Origin: Microbacterium sp. A20
Lineage (GTDB): Bacteria; Actinomycetota; Actinomycetes; Actinomycetales; Microbacteriaceae
DNA length: 64,000 nucleotides
Assembly (NCBI RefSeq): GCF_004794515.1
Contig: NZ_SSDF01000091.1
Location: forward strand, 248,001-312,000
Direction: 5' to 3'
A program made the translations under genes and the position numbers. The notes below the pieces were generated by a model. That model saw only the letters and a list, made by a program, of their open reading frames with translations. It did not search any database and had not been told where the DNA came from. Shown piece after piece: positions 1 to 8,136 of this stretch (its first letter is position 1; the number at the start of each line of letters is the position of its first letter).

Positions 1-135
1 CGGGTCACCGGCCACGATGTGCCCTATCCGCCGGCGAAGCTCGAGAAGTATCACCTTCCGGATCTCGACCGGCTGCTTGACGCCGTCGATCGGGTGCTGG
101 ATCGGCCGAACAGTCTGACGGGAGCAGAGGCATGA
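1..135 (+). CDS. bkdB: Branched-chain keto-acid dehydrogenase E1 beta, C-terminal end (partial)
   Basis: This is the last 44 codons of a gene that begins before the window. The peptide runs RVTGHDVPYPPAKLEKYH and ends LTGAEA. The sequence VTGxDxPxPPxxLE followed by a short helix is typical of the C-terminus of E1 beta subunits of 2-oxoacid dehydrogenases. Its stop overlaps the start of the E2 gene by four bases (ATGA), so the two are translationally coupled. With E2 and the acyl-CoA genes downstream, a branched-chain (rather than pyruvate) substrate is inferred. A pyruvate or mixed-specificity complex cannot be excluded from the tail alone. Confidence 0.85.
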   Translation, partial: RVTGHDVPYPPAKLEKYHLPDLDRLLDAVDRVLDRPNSLTGAEA

Positions 136-1493
136 TCGCGGAGTTCCGACTTCCCGACCTCGGAGAGGGGCTGGCGGAGGCTGAGGTCGTGCAATGGCTG
201 GTCGCCCCGGGGGACTCGGTCGCCCTCAATCAGACCCTGGCCGAGGTGGAGACCGCCAAAGCGGTGGTCGAACTGCCGTCGCCGTACGAAGGCACCGTGG
301 CGACTCTGCACGCGGAAGCCGGCGAGACCGTCGCCGTGGGGGCTGCGCTGATCGACTTCGAGGTCGTCGGTGATGAGGAGACCACACCCGCGCCGATCCC
401 GGAGGCTGCTGAGAAGGCCCAGCCGAACCTCGTGGGATACGGGGCTGCCCCCACCTCGGCCGGTCGGCCCGCCCGACGCGCGCGCCGTGCCGGAGCGACT
501 CCGGCGAAGGTCGACACAGCCGTGCTCGTGGCCGCGCCGCACGACGCCACCCCGTCGGCCGCGGTCGAGTCCGTGGTGGAGCGACCGCGCTCCACGCCTC
601 CCGTCCGCGCGCATGCGAAGCGTCTGGGGATCGACCTCGTCCTGGTGGCGGCAGAGGTCGGCGACCGACTCACCACGCGCGCCGATGTCGACGCGTACGC
701 CGAGAGGGTCGGCGCTCGTGGCGCGGAATCAGATGACGCGCGCGCAGTGGCCCCGGCGGCCCCACCGCGCTTCTCGACTCACGGCGACGGGGTGCGCGAG
801 ACCCGCATACCGATCCGCGGTGTGCGCAAGCACACGGCCGCGGCGATGGTGCAGAGCGCTTTCACGGCTCCTCACGTGACGGTCTTCCACACAGTGGACG
901 TGACGGCGACCATGGATCTGCTGGCGAGCCTGCGGGACGATCGTTCGCTCAGCGAGCATCGGATCGGGCCGCTCGCGGTCGTGGCGAAGGCGGTGTGTCT
1001 CGGGCTCGGTCGCACTCCGGGACTCAACTCCCGCTGGGATGAGGCCGCCGGCGAGATCGTCCAGCATCACTACGTCGACCTCGGGATCGCGGCCGCGACG
1101 GATCGTGGGCTCATCGTCCCGATGATCCGCGACGCGGAGCAGTTGGCACTGATCGAGCTGGCGGACGCCGTGAGGAATCTCGCCGAGGTCGCGCGCTCGG
1201 GGAAGACCTCGCCGGCCGAGCTCGCCGGAGGTACCTTCTCGATCTCGAACATCGGCGTGTTCGGTGTCGATGCCGGCACCCCGATCCTGCCGCCGGGACA
1301 GTCCGGCATCCTCGCGGTCGGTGCCGTGCGTCGTCAGCCGTGGGAGTTCCGAGGAGAGATCGCCCTCCGGCAGGTCATGACGCTCAGCCTCTCGTTCGAC
1401 CACCGGCTCGTCGACGGCGCAGAAGGTGCGCGCTTCCTCAAGGATGTCGCGGACATCCTCGAGGAGCCCGGTCGGGCGATGCTGCTCAGGTAG
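132..1493 (+). CDS. bkdC: Dihydrolipoamide acyltransferase (E2) of branched-chain keto-acid dehydrogenase
   Basis: This E2 core carries acyl groups on a lipoyl arm and transfers them to CoA. A single lipoyl domain occupies roughly residues 1-80, with the lipoylated lysine at K43 in VETAKAVVEL. A peripheral-subunit (E3)-binding domain lies at about 155-195 (HAKRLGIDL...GDRLTTRADV). The catalytic domain ends with DHRLVDG, giving His424 and Asp428. The length of 453 aa is normal for a one-lipoyl E2. The ATG overlaps the E1 beta stop, so it belongs to the same operon. Its last 8 bases overlap the convergent TetR gene. Substrate class is inferred from the neighbouring leucine-type genes. Confidence 0.9.
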   Translation: MIAEFRLPDLGEGLAEAEVVQWLVAPGDSVALNQTLAEVETAKAVVELPSPYEGTVATLHAEAGETVAVGAALIDFEVVGDEETTPAPIPEAAEKAQPNLVGYGAAPTSAGRPARRARRAGATPAKVDTAVLVAAPHDATPSAAVESVVERPRSTPPVRAHAKRLGIDLVLVAAEVGDRLTTRADVDAYAERVGARGAESDDARAVAPAAPPRFSTHGDGVRETRIPIRGVRKHTAAAMVQSAFTAPHVTVFHTVDVTATMDLLASLRDDRSLSEHRIGPLAVVAKAVCLGLGRTPGLNSRWDEAAGEIVQHHYVDLGIAAATDRGLIVPMIRDAEQLALIELADAVRNLAEVARSGKTSPAELAGGTFSISNIGVFGVDAGTPILPPGQSGILAVGAVRRQPWEFRGEIALRQVMTLSLSFDHRLVDGAEGARFLKDVADILEEPGRAMLLR

Positions 1494-2094
1494 TCGCGCG
1501 CAACGCGGCTTCCGCCATCGCGGCCAGCACGGTCGCGGTGGCGGAGTGCCGTCGTGCCGCCGCGCGTGTGCTGTGCGGCGTGGAGTTGATGAGGCCGAAG
1601 CAGGCCTGGACGCGAAGGCGCAGCTCTTCCTGATCCGCCCCGCTCTCGCCCGCCGTGTGCAGGGGAGACAGGGTGTCCACCCACAGCTCGATGTAGGCAC
1701 GTTGCAGGCGGCGGACGGCGGCCCGATCCGCTTCGGACAGGTGGGCGACGTCGCGGTCCTGCACCTGGATCACCTCGGCGTTCCCGAGGGCGAAGTCGAC
1801 GTGGAAGTCGATCAGTCCGCGCATCCGCTCGTCCGGAGTCGGGGTGTTCTCCACCACCTGCCGCCCGCCGCTGACCAGGTGCTCGCTCACTTCGACCAGG
1901 ACGGCGCCCAGCAATGCCTGCTTGCCGGCGAAGTGTCGGTAGACGGCCGGTCCGGACACGCCGACGGCGGCACCGATGTCTTCCAGGCTCACACCGCTGT
2001 ATCCGCGCGCGGCGAAGAGCCGGGCGGCGGCGTGCAGGATCGCATCGGACCGTTCGGCCTTGGCGCGGTCTCGGGCGGTGACCGGGCTTGTCAT
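1486..2094 (-). CDS. TetR-family transcriptional regulator
   Basis: The protein is 202 aa. A TetR N-terminal helix-turn-helix lies at about residues 12-58 (ILHAAARLFAARGYSGVSLEDIG, then VSGPAVYRHFAGKQALL). The C-terminal domain is a variable all-helical ligand domain. It is transcribed away from the carboxylase operon that begins at 2206. The intergenic region contains two similar inverted repeats, one overlapping this gene's own ribosome-binding site, so it probably represses both itself and the operon. The ligand is likely an acyl-CoA of the pathway; this is inferred from position only. The start is the ATG at 2094, preceded by GAGGA. Confidence 0.85.
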   Translation of the reverse strand: MTSPVTARDRAKAERSDAILHAAARLFAARGYSGVSLEDIGAAVGVSGPAVYRHFAGKQALLGAVLVEVSEHLVSGGRQVVENTPTPDERMRGLIDFHVDFALGNAEVIQVQDRDVAHLSEADRAAVRRLQRAYIELWVDTLSPLHTAGESGADQEELRLRVQACFGLINSTPHSTRAAARRHSATATVLAAMAEAALRATT

Positions 2095-2098
2095 CTCA

Positions 2099-2143
2099 GT
2101 TAATCCTCGCTAACCTGAAGCAACGGGTTAGTGCACACTAACC
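2099..2143. promoter_or_regulatory. Twin operator for the divergent TetR regulator
   Basis: Two 16-bp sites of the form GTTA-N8-TAAC are seen. The strong one is at 2127-2142 (GTTAGTGCACACTAAC), with perfect arms that extend to 8 bp at 2126-2143. The weaker one is at 2099-2114 (GTTAATCCTCGCTAAC). Their centres are 28 bp apart. The weaker site covers the region just upstream of the tetR start, and the stronger lies toward the carboxylase operon. Binding by the adjacent TetR protein is inferred. Confidence 0.7.
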
Positions 2144-2205
2144 GAAAATGCCTGCACCGCGCCAGGGCATCGCCCGCGCGGACGTGAGTCGAGGAGGACA
2201 TCACG

Positions 2206-3759
2206 ATGCCCGCAACGCAGGAGTCCCTCGCGCACGAGCTGCGCGAGCGTCTCACGACCGCCGCGCGAGGCGGCCCCACCGCGTCGCGCGAACGCCATGT
2301 GGCCCGCGGAAAGTTGTTGCCGCGAGACCGGGTCGCACGAGTGCTCGACGAGGGCAGCCCGTTCGTCGAGATCGCTCCGTTGGCCGCCGACGGCCTGTAC
2401 GGGGGAGACGCTCCGGGAGCCGGAGTCATCGCCGGCATCGGACTCGTCCACGGCCGCCACGTCATGGTGATCTGCAACGACGCGACGGTGAAGGGCGGCA
2501 CGTACTTTCCGCTCACGGTCAAGAAGCACCTGCGCGCACAGGAGATCGCGCTCGAGAACCGGCTGCCGTGCCTCTACCTGGTCGATTCAGGCGGCGCCTT
2601 CCTTCCGAAACAGGACGAGGTGTTCCCCGACCGCGACCACTTCGGACGGATCTTCTTCAACCAGGCGCGGATGTCGGCCGAGAAGATCCCGCAGCTGGCC
2701 GCAGTTCTCGGCTCCTGCACCGCGGGTGGCGCGTACGTGCCGGCCATGAGCGACGAGACGGTCATCGTGCGCGGCCAGGGAACCATCTTCCTCGGCGGGC
2801 CGCCCCTGGTGAAGGCGGCGATCGGCGAGATCGTGACCGCCGAAGAGCTGGGCGGCGGAGAGCTGCATGCACGGCGGAGCGGTGTGGTCGACCATCTCGC
2901 GGAGGACGATGAGCACGCGCTCGAGATCCTGCGCGACATCGTCGCCACACTTCCGCCGCCGGCGGCCCCGGCGTGGGAGGTCGCGAGGACGCGACCGCCC
3001 TCCGAGACGACGTCGCTCTACGATGCGGTTCCGGTCGACGTGAACGCGTCATACGACGTGCACGAGGTCATCTCGCGTCTCGTCGACGGCGACACGTTCT
3101 TCGAGTTCAAACCGGAGTACGGCGCGACCCTGGTCACGGGGTTCGCCCGCCTGCACGGGCATCCCGTCGGCATCGTCGCGAACAACGGGGTCCTGTTCAG
3201 CGAATCCGCGCTCAAGGGCGCGCATTTCATCGAGCTGTGCGATCAGCGCGGCATCCCCCTGCTGTTCCTGCAGAACATCACCGGCTTCATGGTGGGGTCG
3301 GACGCCGAAGCGGGCGGGATCGCGAAGGACGGGGCCAAGATGGTCACCGCGGTCGCGACGACGAGGGTGCCCAAGCTGACGGTCATTATCGGCGGCTCCT
3401 TCGGAGCAGGAAACTACTCCATGTGCGGGCGCGCCTACTCGCCGCGGTTCCTGTGGACCTGGCCCGCGAGTCGCATCTCCGTGATGGGCGGCGCGCAAGC
3501 CGCATCCGTGCTCGCCACGGTGAAGGAGGACCAGCTGTCCGCACGCGGCGAGTCGTGGAGCGCCGAGGAGCGAGGCGAGTTCGAAGCGCCGATCCGCGAG
3601 CAGTACGAGCACCAGGGCGAGCCTTACTACGCCACAGCACGGCTGTGGGACGACGGCATCGTCGACCCCGCGCAGACCCGCGATCTGCTGGGGCTGGCGC
3701 TCGACGTCGTCGCCCGCAGTCCGCTGCCCGAACCGCGCTTCGGCGTCTTCCGGATGTGA
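2206..3759 (+). CDS. accD1: Acyl-CoA carboxylase beta subunit, methylcrotonyl-CoA carboxylase type
   Basis: This 517-aa carboxyltransferase moves CO2 from biotin to the acyl-CoA. Two crotonase-fold halves are visible. The N-half contains KGGTYFPLTVKKHLRAQEIA, a block characteristic of methylcrotonyl-CoA carboxylase rather than propionyl- or acetyl-CoA carboxylases, plus VDSGGAFLP and SCTAGGAYVPAMSDE. The C-half contains LQNITGFMVG, GGSFGAGNYSMCGRA and MGGAQAASVL. The start is the ATG at 2206 after a clear AGGAGG. It opens a tightly spaced operon with the alpha subunit 5 bases downstream. The same accD1-accA1 pair in mycobacteria acts in leucine degradation; the assignment here rests on motif and context. 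Confidence 0.9.
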   Translation: MPATQESLAHELRERLTTAARGGPTASRERHVARGKLLPRDRVARVLDEGSPFVEIAPLAADGLYGGDAPGAGVIAGIGLVHGRHVMVICNDATVKGGTYFPLTVKKHLRAQEIALENRLPCLYLVDSGGAFLPKQDEVFPDRDHFGRIFFNQARMSAEKIPQLAAVLGSCTAGGAYVPAMSDETVIVRGQGTIFLGGPPLVKAAIGEIVTAEELGGGELHARRSGVVDHLAEDDEHALEILRDIVATLPPPAAPAWEVARTRPPSETTSLYDAVPVDVNASYDVHEVISRLVDGDTFFEFKPEYGATLVTGFARLHGHPVGIVANNGVLFSESALKGAHFIELCDQRGIPLLFLQNITGFMVGSDAEAGGIAKDGAKMVTAVATTRVPKLTVIIGGSFGAGNYSMCGRAYSPRFLWTWPASRISVMGGAQAASVLATVKEDQLSARGESWSAEERGEFEAPIREQYEHQGEPYYATARLWDDGIVDPAQTRDLLGLALDVVARSPLPEPRFGVFRM

Positions 3760-3764
3760 GTGCC

Positions 3765-5684
3765 ATGTCGTCACCGACCGTTTCCTTCCAGACCGTCCTC
3801 GTCGCGAATCGCGGCGAGATCGCGCGTCGCGTCATCCGCACGCTGCGCACCCTCGGAATCCGCAGCGTCGCCGTATACAGCGATGCGGACGTATCCGCTC
3901 CCCACGTGCGCGAGGCGGATGTCGCGGTGCGGATCGGTCCCGCTCCTGCGGTCGAGTCGTACCTGGACATCGATGCCGTGATCGCCGCCGCCCGGGCCGC
4001 GGGCGCGCAGGCGATCCACCCCGGATACGGGTTCCTGTCCGAGAGCGTCGGTCTCGCCGAGGCCTGCGCCGAGAGCGGCATCGTCTTCATCGGTCCGTCC
4101 GTCGACGCCCTGCAGATCATGGGGGACAAGGCGCGTGCTCGTGAGCATGTGCTGCGCTACGGGGTTCCCGTCGTCCCCGGCTTCGACGCCAAAGGGCTGT
4201 CCGATCTCGAGATCGCCGAGGAGGCTGATCGGGTGGGGTACCCGCTCCTCGTCAAGCCGAGCGCCGGCGGTGGCGGAAAGGGCATGGAGGTCGTCGCGGA
4301 CGCCTCGGGTCTCCGGGCCGCACTCGCGTCGGCGCGTCGGGTCGCGGCATCCGCGTTCGGGGATGATTCCCTGATCCTCGAGCGGCTCATCCGCCGCCCC
4401 CGTCACATCGAGGTGCAGGTGTTCGGCGATGCGCACGGGACGGTCGTCGCCCTCGGCGAGCGCGAGTGCACCCTGCAGCGTCGTCATCAGAAGGTCATCG
4501 AGGAGGCACCGTCCGCGGGGATCCCCGCGCATACCCGCGAGCGCCTGCTGTCCGCCGCGGTGCTCGCCGCCGAGAGCGTCGAGTACGTCGGCGCCGGCAC
4601 CGTGGAGTTCCTCATCGACGCCGATGCGCCCGACGAGGTCTTCTTCATCGAGATGAACACACGCCTTCAGGTGGAGCATCCCGTCACAGAGGAGGTCACC
4701 GGGCTCGATCTGGTCGCGCTGCAGCTGCGCGTGGCCGCGGGGCTCCCCGTGGACGTCACGCCGCGACTGCGGGGGCACGCGGTCGAAGCGCGCGTGTACG
4801 CCGAGTCACCCGAACGCGGCTTCCTGCCCTCGACGGGCACGATCCTCCTGTTCGATCCGCCGCCCGGCGTGCGCGTGGATTCCGCCGTCGAGACGGGGAG
4901 CGAGGTGACCGGGTTCTACGACCCGATGATCGCGAAGGTGATCGCCTTCGCTGATGATCGTGAAACCGCACTCGCCCGGCTCGACGAGGCTCTCGCCCGC
5001 ACGGTGGTTCTGGGCGTCGAGACGAACATCGCCTTCCTCCGCACGCTCTGCTGCGACCCCCGGGTCGTCGCGGGCGACCTCGACACGGGCCTCATCGAAA
5101 CGCTGCTGCCGCTCGCCGTCGTACGCCCCTCACCGGCACAGCTCGCGGCTGCGGCCGATGCCGTCGAGGTGCCGAGCGAGCCGAGACGCACGAGCGATCT
5201 GTGGCGCGAGCTTCCGGGCTGGCGGCTCGGGGCCGAGAACGCGGCTCCAGGAGACTTCGTCGCACTCACGGACGACGACGAGATGGTGGAGGCGCAATCG
5301 GCTCCCGGCGCGACTGCCCGGCATCCCCTGCGTGCCGCAGTGGACGCCGACGGGGCGGTGTGGGTCTCCGAGGAGGGCCGCACCGTCCGACTCCGCCCCA
5401 TCGACCGGCGGCAGCGGATGCGGCGGCGGCTCGCCGCTCACGAGGCGGGGTCGGCGACGACCGAACCCGAGGGACGCGCGCCCATGCCGGGCAGCGTCGT
5501 CGCCGTGCTGGTCGCGGACGGGGATCCGGTCGCGGCCGGCGACCCGCTCGTCGCGATCGAGGCGATGAAGATGGAGCACCAGGTGCTGGCACCGTGCGAT
5601 GGCGTGGTGCATCTGCTGGTTGCAGTGGGAGACCAGGTACGGCGTGACCAACCGGTCGCCCGCGTGACGACGGAGGAGAGCTGA
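3765..5684 (+). CDS. accA1: Acyl-CoA carboxylase alpha subunit (biotin carboxylase plus BCCP)
   Basis: This 639-aa protein carboxylates its own biotin using ATP and bicarbonate. The domains in order are biotin carboxylase N-domain (VLVANRGEIARRVIRT, near residue 10), ATP-grasp (KPSAGGGGKGMEVV, EVQVFGD, EMNTRLQVEHPVTEE), biotin carboxylase C-domain (HAVEARVYAE), a linker, and a C-terminal biotinyl domain with AMKMEH. The biotin lysine is about K602. I chose the ATG at 3765 because it gives the classical N-terminus and lies 5 bases after the beta-subunit stop. The reading frame stays open further upstream, but only as a shadow of the beta gene. No separate ribosome-binding site is visible, so translational coupling is likely. 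Confidence 0.92.
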   Translation: MSSPTVSFQTVLVANRGEIARRVIRTLRTLGIRSVAVYSDADVSAPHVREADVAVRIGPAPAVESYLDIDAVIAAARAAGAQAIHPGYGFLSESVGLAEACAESGIVFIGPSVDALQIMGDKARAREHVLRYGVPVVPGFDAKGLSDLEIAEEADRVGYPLLVKPSAGGGGKGMEVVADASGLRAALASARRVAASAFGDDSLILERLIRRPRHIEVQVFGDAHGTVVALGERECTLQRRHQKVIEEAPSAGIPAHTRERLLSAAVLAAESVEYVGAGTVEFLIDADAPDEVFFIEMNTRLQVEHPVTEEVTGLDLVALQLRVAAGLPVDVTPRLRGHAVEARVYAESPERGFLPSTGTILLFDPPPGVRVDSAVETGSEVTGFYDPMIAKVIAFADDRETALARLDEALARTVVLGVETNIAFLRTLCCDPRVVAGDLDTGLIETLLPLAVVRPSPAQLAAAADAVEVPSEPRRTSDLWRELPGWRLGAENAAPGDFVALTDDDEMVEAQSAPGATARHPLRAAVDADGAVWVSEEGRTVRLRPIDRRQRMRRRLAAHEAGSATTEPEGRAPMPGSVVAVLVADGDPVAAGDPLVAIEAMKMEHQVLAPCDGVVHLLVAVGDQVRRDQPVARVTTEES

Positions 5685-5686
5685 AC

Positions 5687-6835
5687 ATGGAAGACCTGAC
5701 CGAGGAGGAGCGCGAGCTCGCGTCGATGGTGCGCGAGTTCGCCGACACGGTGGTCGCGCCGCAATCGTACGAGGCCGACCGCACGCACACGCTGTCGATG
5801 GACGTCGTCTCGCAGATGGGTGATCTCGGCCTGTTCGGCCTGCCGTTCCCCGAGGAGTACGGCGGTCAGGGCGGCGACTACATGGCGCTCGGCATTGCGA
5901 TCGAGGCGCTGGGGCGGGTGGACCAGTCGATCGCGATCACGCTCGAGGCCGGAGTGAGCCTCGGCGCCATGCCGATCTACCGTTTCGGTACCGAGGAGCA
6001 GCGCCAGGAGCTGCTTCCCGATCTGCTGGCGGGGCAAGCGCTGGCGGGCTTCGGCCTCACCGAGCCGGAAGCCGGCAGCGACGCGGGGGCGACCAGGACC
6101 ACCGCGCGTCTGGAGGGCGATGAGTGGGTCATCGACGGCTCCAAGCAGTTCATCACCAACTCGGGAACCCCGATCACCCGCTTCGTCACGGTCACCGCGG
6201 TGACCGGGAACGAGAACGGTCGCAAGGAGATCTCCACGATCATCGTCCCGAACGGCACACCCGGGTTCACAGTCGAAGCTCCGTACGACAAGGTCGGGTG
6301 GAATGCGTCGGACACCCACCCGCTGACCTTCGACGGAGCGCGGGTTCCGGCATCGAACCTGCTGGGGGAGCGGGGGAGCGGCTTCCGCAGTTTCCTCAGC
6401 ATCCTCGACGAGGGCCGTATCGCGATCGCCGCACTCTCCACCGGCGCGGCCGAGGGCTGCCTGGAGGCCGCCGTCGAGTACGCGAAGAGCCGGACGATCT
6501 TCGGCGCTGCGCTGAGCACGCGCCAGAACGCGCAGTTCACCCTGGCCCGCATGCGGGCGCGGGTGCACACCGCGCGGCTCGCCTGGCATCACGCGGCGCG
6601 GCTGCGGGATGTCGGGAAGCCGTTCGCGGAGGCGGCGGCGATCGCCAAGCTCGTCGGTGGGGAGGCCGCGATGGACAACGCCAGGGATGCCACCCAGATC
6701 TTCGGCGGAAACGGGTTCATGAACGAGTTCCCGGTCGCCCGCCACTATCGCGATTCGAAGATCCTCGAGATCGGCGAGGGCACGACCGAGGTGCAGCTGC
6801 TGGTCATCGCCCGCGGACTCGGACTCGCCGGGTAG
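5687..6835 (+). CDS. Acyl-CoA dehydrogenase, short-chain type catalytic residues
   Basis: This is a 382-aa FAD-dependent acyl-CoA dehydrogenase. Signatures are FGLTEPEAGSDAG, WVIDGSKQFITNSG, IFGGNGFMNEFPVARHYRDSK and, at the C-terminus, EIGEGTTEVQ. The glutamate of GEGT (E364) sits where short- and medium-chain dehydrogenases keep their catalytic base. Isovaleryl-CoA dehydrogenases usually have GAGT there and use a glutamate further upstream (LDLER); that position here reads LDEGR. Position just after the methylcrotonyl-CoA carboxylase genes would suggest isovaleryl-CoA, but the residues do not support that. The ATG lies 2 bases after the accA1 stop. The mycobacterial counterpart by position is FadE19. 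Confidence 0.88.
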   Translation: MEDLTEEERELASMVREFADTVVAPQSYEADRTHTLSMDVVSQMGDLGLFGLPFPEEYGGQGGDYMALGIAIEALGRVDQSIAITLEAGVSLGAMPIYRFGTEEQRQELLPDLLAGQALAGFGLTEPEAGSDAGATRTTARLEGDEWVIDGSKQFITNSGTPITRFVTVTAVTGNENGRKEISTIIVPNGTPGFTVEAPYDKVGWNASDTHPLTFDGARVPASNLLGERGSGFRSFLSILDEGRIAIAALSTGAAEGCLEAAVEYAKSRTIFGAALSTRQNAQFTLARMRARVHTARLAWHHAARLRDVGKPFAEAAAIAKLVGGEAAMDNARDATQIFGGNGFMNEFPVARHYRDSKILEIGEGTTEVQLLVIARGLGLAG

Positions 6836-6838
6836 CGT
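6833..6838 (+). promoter_or_regulatory. Leaderless -10 element (TAGCGT) for the MaoC-like gene
   Basis: TAGCGT is followed by exactly 6 bases (GGCGAT) and then the ATG at 6845. There is no Shine-Dalgarno sequence between them. The TAG is also the stop codon of the acyl-CoA dehydrogenase. This geometry matches leaderless promoters known from mycobacteria (TANNNT about 7 bases before the transcription start). Confidence 0.55.
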
Positions 6839-6844
6839 GGCGAT

Positions 6845-7333
6845 ATGACCACGCATGACATCCTCCAGAGGGGGCTGTACTACGAGGAGTTCGTCGTCGA
6901 TGCCCGTTATCTGCACCGACCGGGGCGCACGGCGACAGAAGCCGACAACGTGCTCTTCACCACGCTCACGATGAACACGCAGGCGCTGCACCTCGACGCG
7001 GCATTCGCGGATGCGCAGGATCCGTTCCGCGCGCGACTCATGAACTCGATGTGGACGCTGTCGACGATGGTCGGCGCCTCGGTCGCGCAACTGACCCAGG
7101 GCACGCTCGTCGCGCAGCTCGGGTTCGGCGACATCGTCTTCCCGCACCCGCTCTTCGCCGGTGACACGCTCTATACCGAGAGCGTCATCGTCGAAAAGCG
7201 GATGTCGTCCTCACGCCCCGGCCAGGGCATCGTCAAGATCGCCCACACCGGACGCAATCAGGACGGCACCGTCGTGGCGACAGCGGTGCGGTCCGTTCTC
7301 GTCCACTGCCTCCCGGAAGGACTCGCGAAGTGA
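6845..7333 (+). CDS. MaoC-like hot-dog dehydratase
   Basis: The protein is 162 aa, the size of single-domain MaoC-type hot-dog proteins. Recognisable parts are GLYYEEFVVDARYLHRPGRTATEADNV spread over the N-terminus and a hot-dog core ending FGDIVFPHPLFAGDTLYTES, where FPHPLFxGDTL is the family's typical strand turn. Such proteins hydrate or dehydrate acyl-CoAs. In mycobacteria an equivalent gene (Rv2499c position) lies between FadE19 and a CitE-like lyase, exactly as here. Its substrate is not known to me. Its stop overlaps the following GTG start (GTGA). It may be transcribed both with the operon and from its own leaderless promoter. Confidence 0.8.
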   Translation: MTTHDILQRGLYYEEFVVDARYLHRPGRTATEADNVLFTTLTMNTQALHLDAAFADAQDPFRARLMNSMWTLSTMVGASVAQLTQGTLVAQLGFGDIVFPHPLFAGDTLYTESVIVEKRMSSSRPGQGIVKIAHTGRNQDGTVVATAVRSVLVHCLPEGLAK

Positions 7334-8136
7334 CTTTCGATCTCGGGCCGGCGCTTCTGTTCTGCCCTGCGGACCGACCGGAGCGCTTCCGGAAGGCGCT
7401 GGAACGGGCGGACGCGATCATCCTCGATCTCGAAGATGCCGTCCTGCCGGAGGAGAAGGCTGCGGCACGCCGCAACGTGATCGACGCGGACATCGATGCC
7501 GCACGGGTCGTCGTGCGCGTGAACGCACCGGGAACCGAAGCGTTCACGGCCGATCTCGACGCACTCGCCGCGACGGACTTCCGCACGGTGATGGTGGCGA
7601 AGACGGAGAGTGCCGAGAGCCTCGATGCGTTCGATGAGCGGTACTCGCTGATCGCGCTGTGCGAGACCGCGCGCGGCATCCATGCCGCCGATCGGATCGC
7701 CGCGCACCCCCGGGTGACCGCGATGATGTGGGGCGCGGAGGACCTCGCGGCCTCCCTCGGCGGAACTTCGTCGAGGAATGCGGAAGGCGGCTATCGGGAT
7801 ATCGCCCGCTATGCCCGCGCTCGTGTCCTCCTCGAGTCCGGCGCTCAGGGCAAGGCGGCCATCGATGCCGTGCACATCGACATCGATGACGCCGAGGGGC
7901 TCCAGCGCGAGGCGATGGACGCCGTCGCATCGGGGTTCCATGCCACGGCCTGCATCCATCCGAACCAGGTGGCGCCGATCCGGGCCGCCTATCGTCCGGA
8001 CGACGACACGGTGGCTTGGGCACGCGCGGTGCTCGGGGCTGCGGCGACGGAGCGCGGCGTGTTCCGTTTCGAGGGACGAATGATCGACGAACCCGTGCTC
8101 CGGCACGCGCGATCGGTCGTCTCGAGAGTCAGCTGA
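7330..8136 (+). CDS. CitE-like beta-hydroxyacyl-CoA lyase
   Basis: This 268-aa HpcH/HpaI-citrate-lyase-beta family protein is a TIM barrel that cleaves or forms hydroxyacyl-CoA C-C bonds with Mg2+. Conserved pieces are LFCPADRPERFRKAL, IILDLEDAVLPEEK, VVVRVNAPGTE, MVAKTES, ALCETARGI and MMWGAEDLAASLG. No citrate-lyase alpha or gamma partner is present, so it is a stand-alone lyase. The positional counterpart in M. tuberculosis, Rv2498c, has been described as a beta-hydroxyacyl-CoA lyase active on citramalyl- and HMG-CoA-type substrates; cleavage of HMG-CoA would complete leucine degradation. The GTG start overlaps the MaoC stop. The gene ends one base before the convergent phosphatase gene ends. 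Confidence 0.85.
   Translation: MTFDLGPALLFCPADRPERFRKALERADAIILDLEDAVLPEEKAAARRNVIDADIDAARVVVRVNAPGTEAFTADLDALAATDFRTVMVAKTESAESLDAFDERYSLIALCETARGIHAADRIAAHPRVTAMMWGAEDLAASLGGTSSRNAEGGYRDIARYARARVLLESGAQGKAAIDAVHIDIDDAEGLQREAMDAVASGFHATACIHPNQVAPIRAAYRPDDDTVAWARAVLGAAATERGVFRFEGRMIDEPVLRHARSVVSRVS

Noticed and set aside
2973..3764. Upstream extension of the accA1 frame
   Set aside because: It overlaps accD1 in another frame and is Arg-rich; the biotin carboxylase domain starts at 3765.
5687..6835. Naming the dehydrogenase isovaleryl-CoA dehydrogenase (liuA)
   Set aside because: The catalytic-position residues fit the short-chain type, so context alone is not enough.
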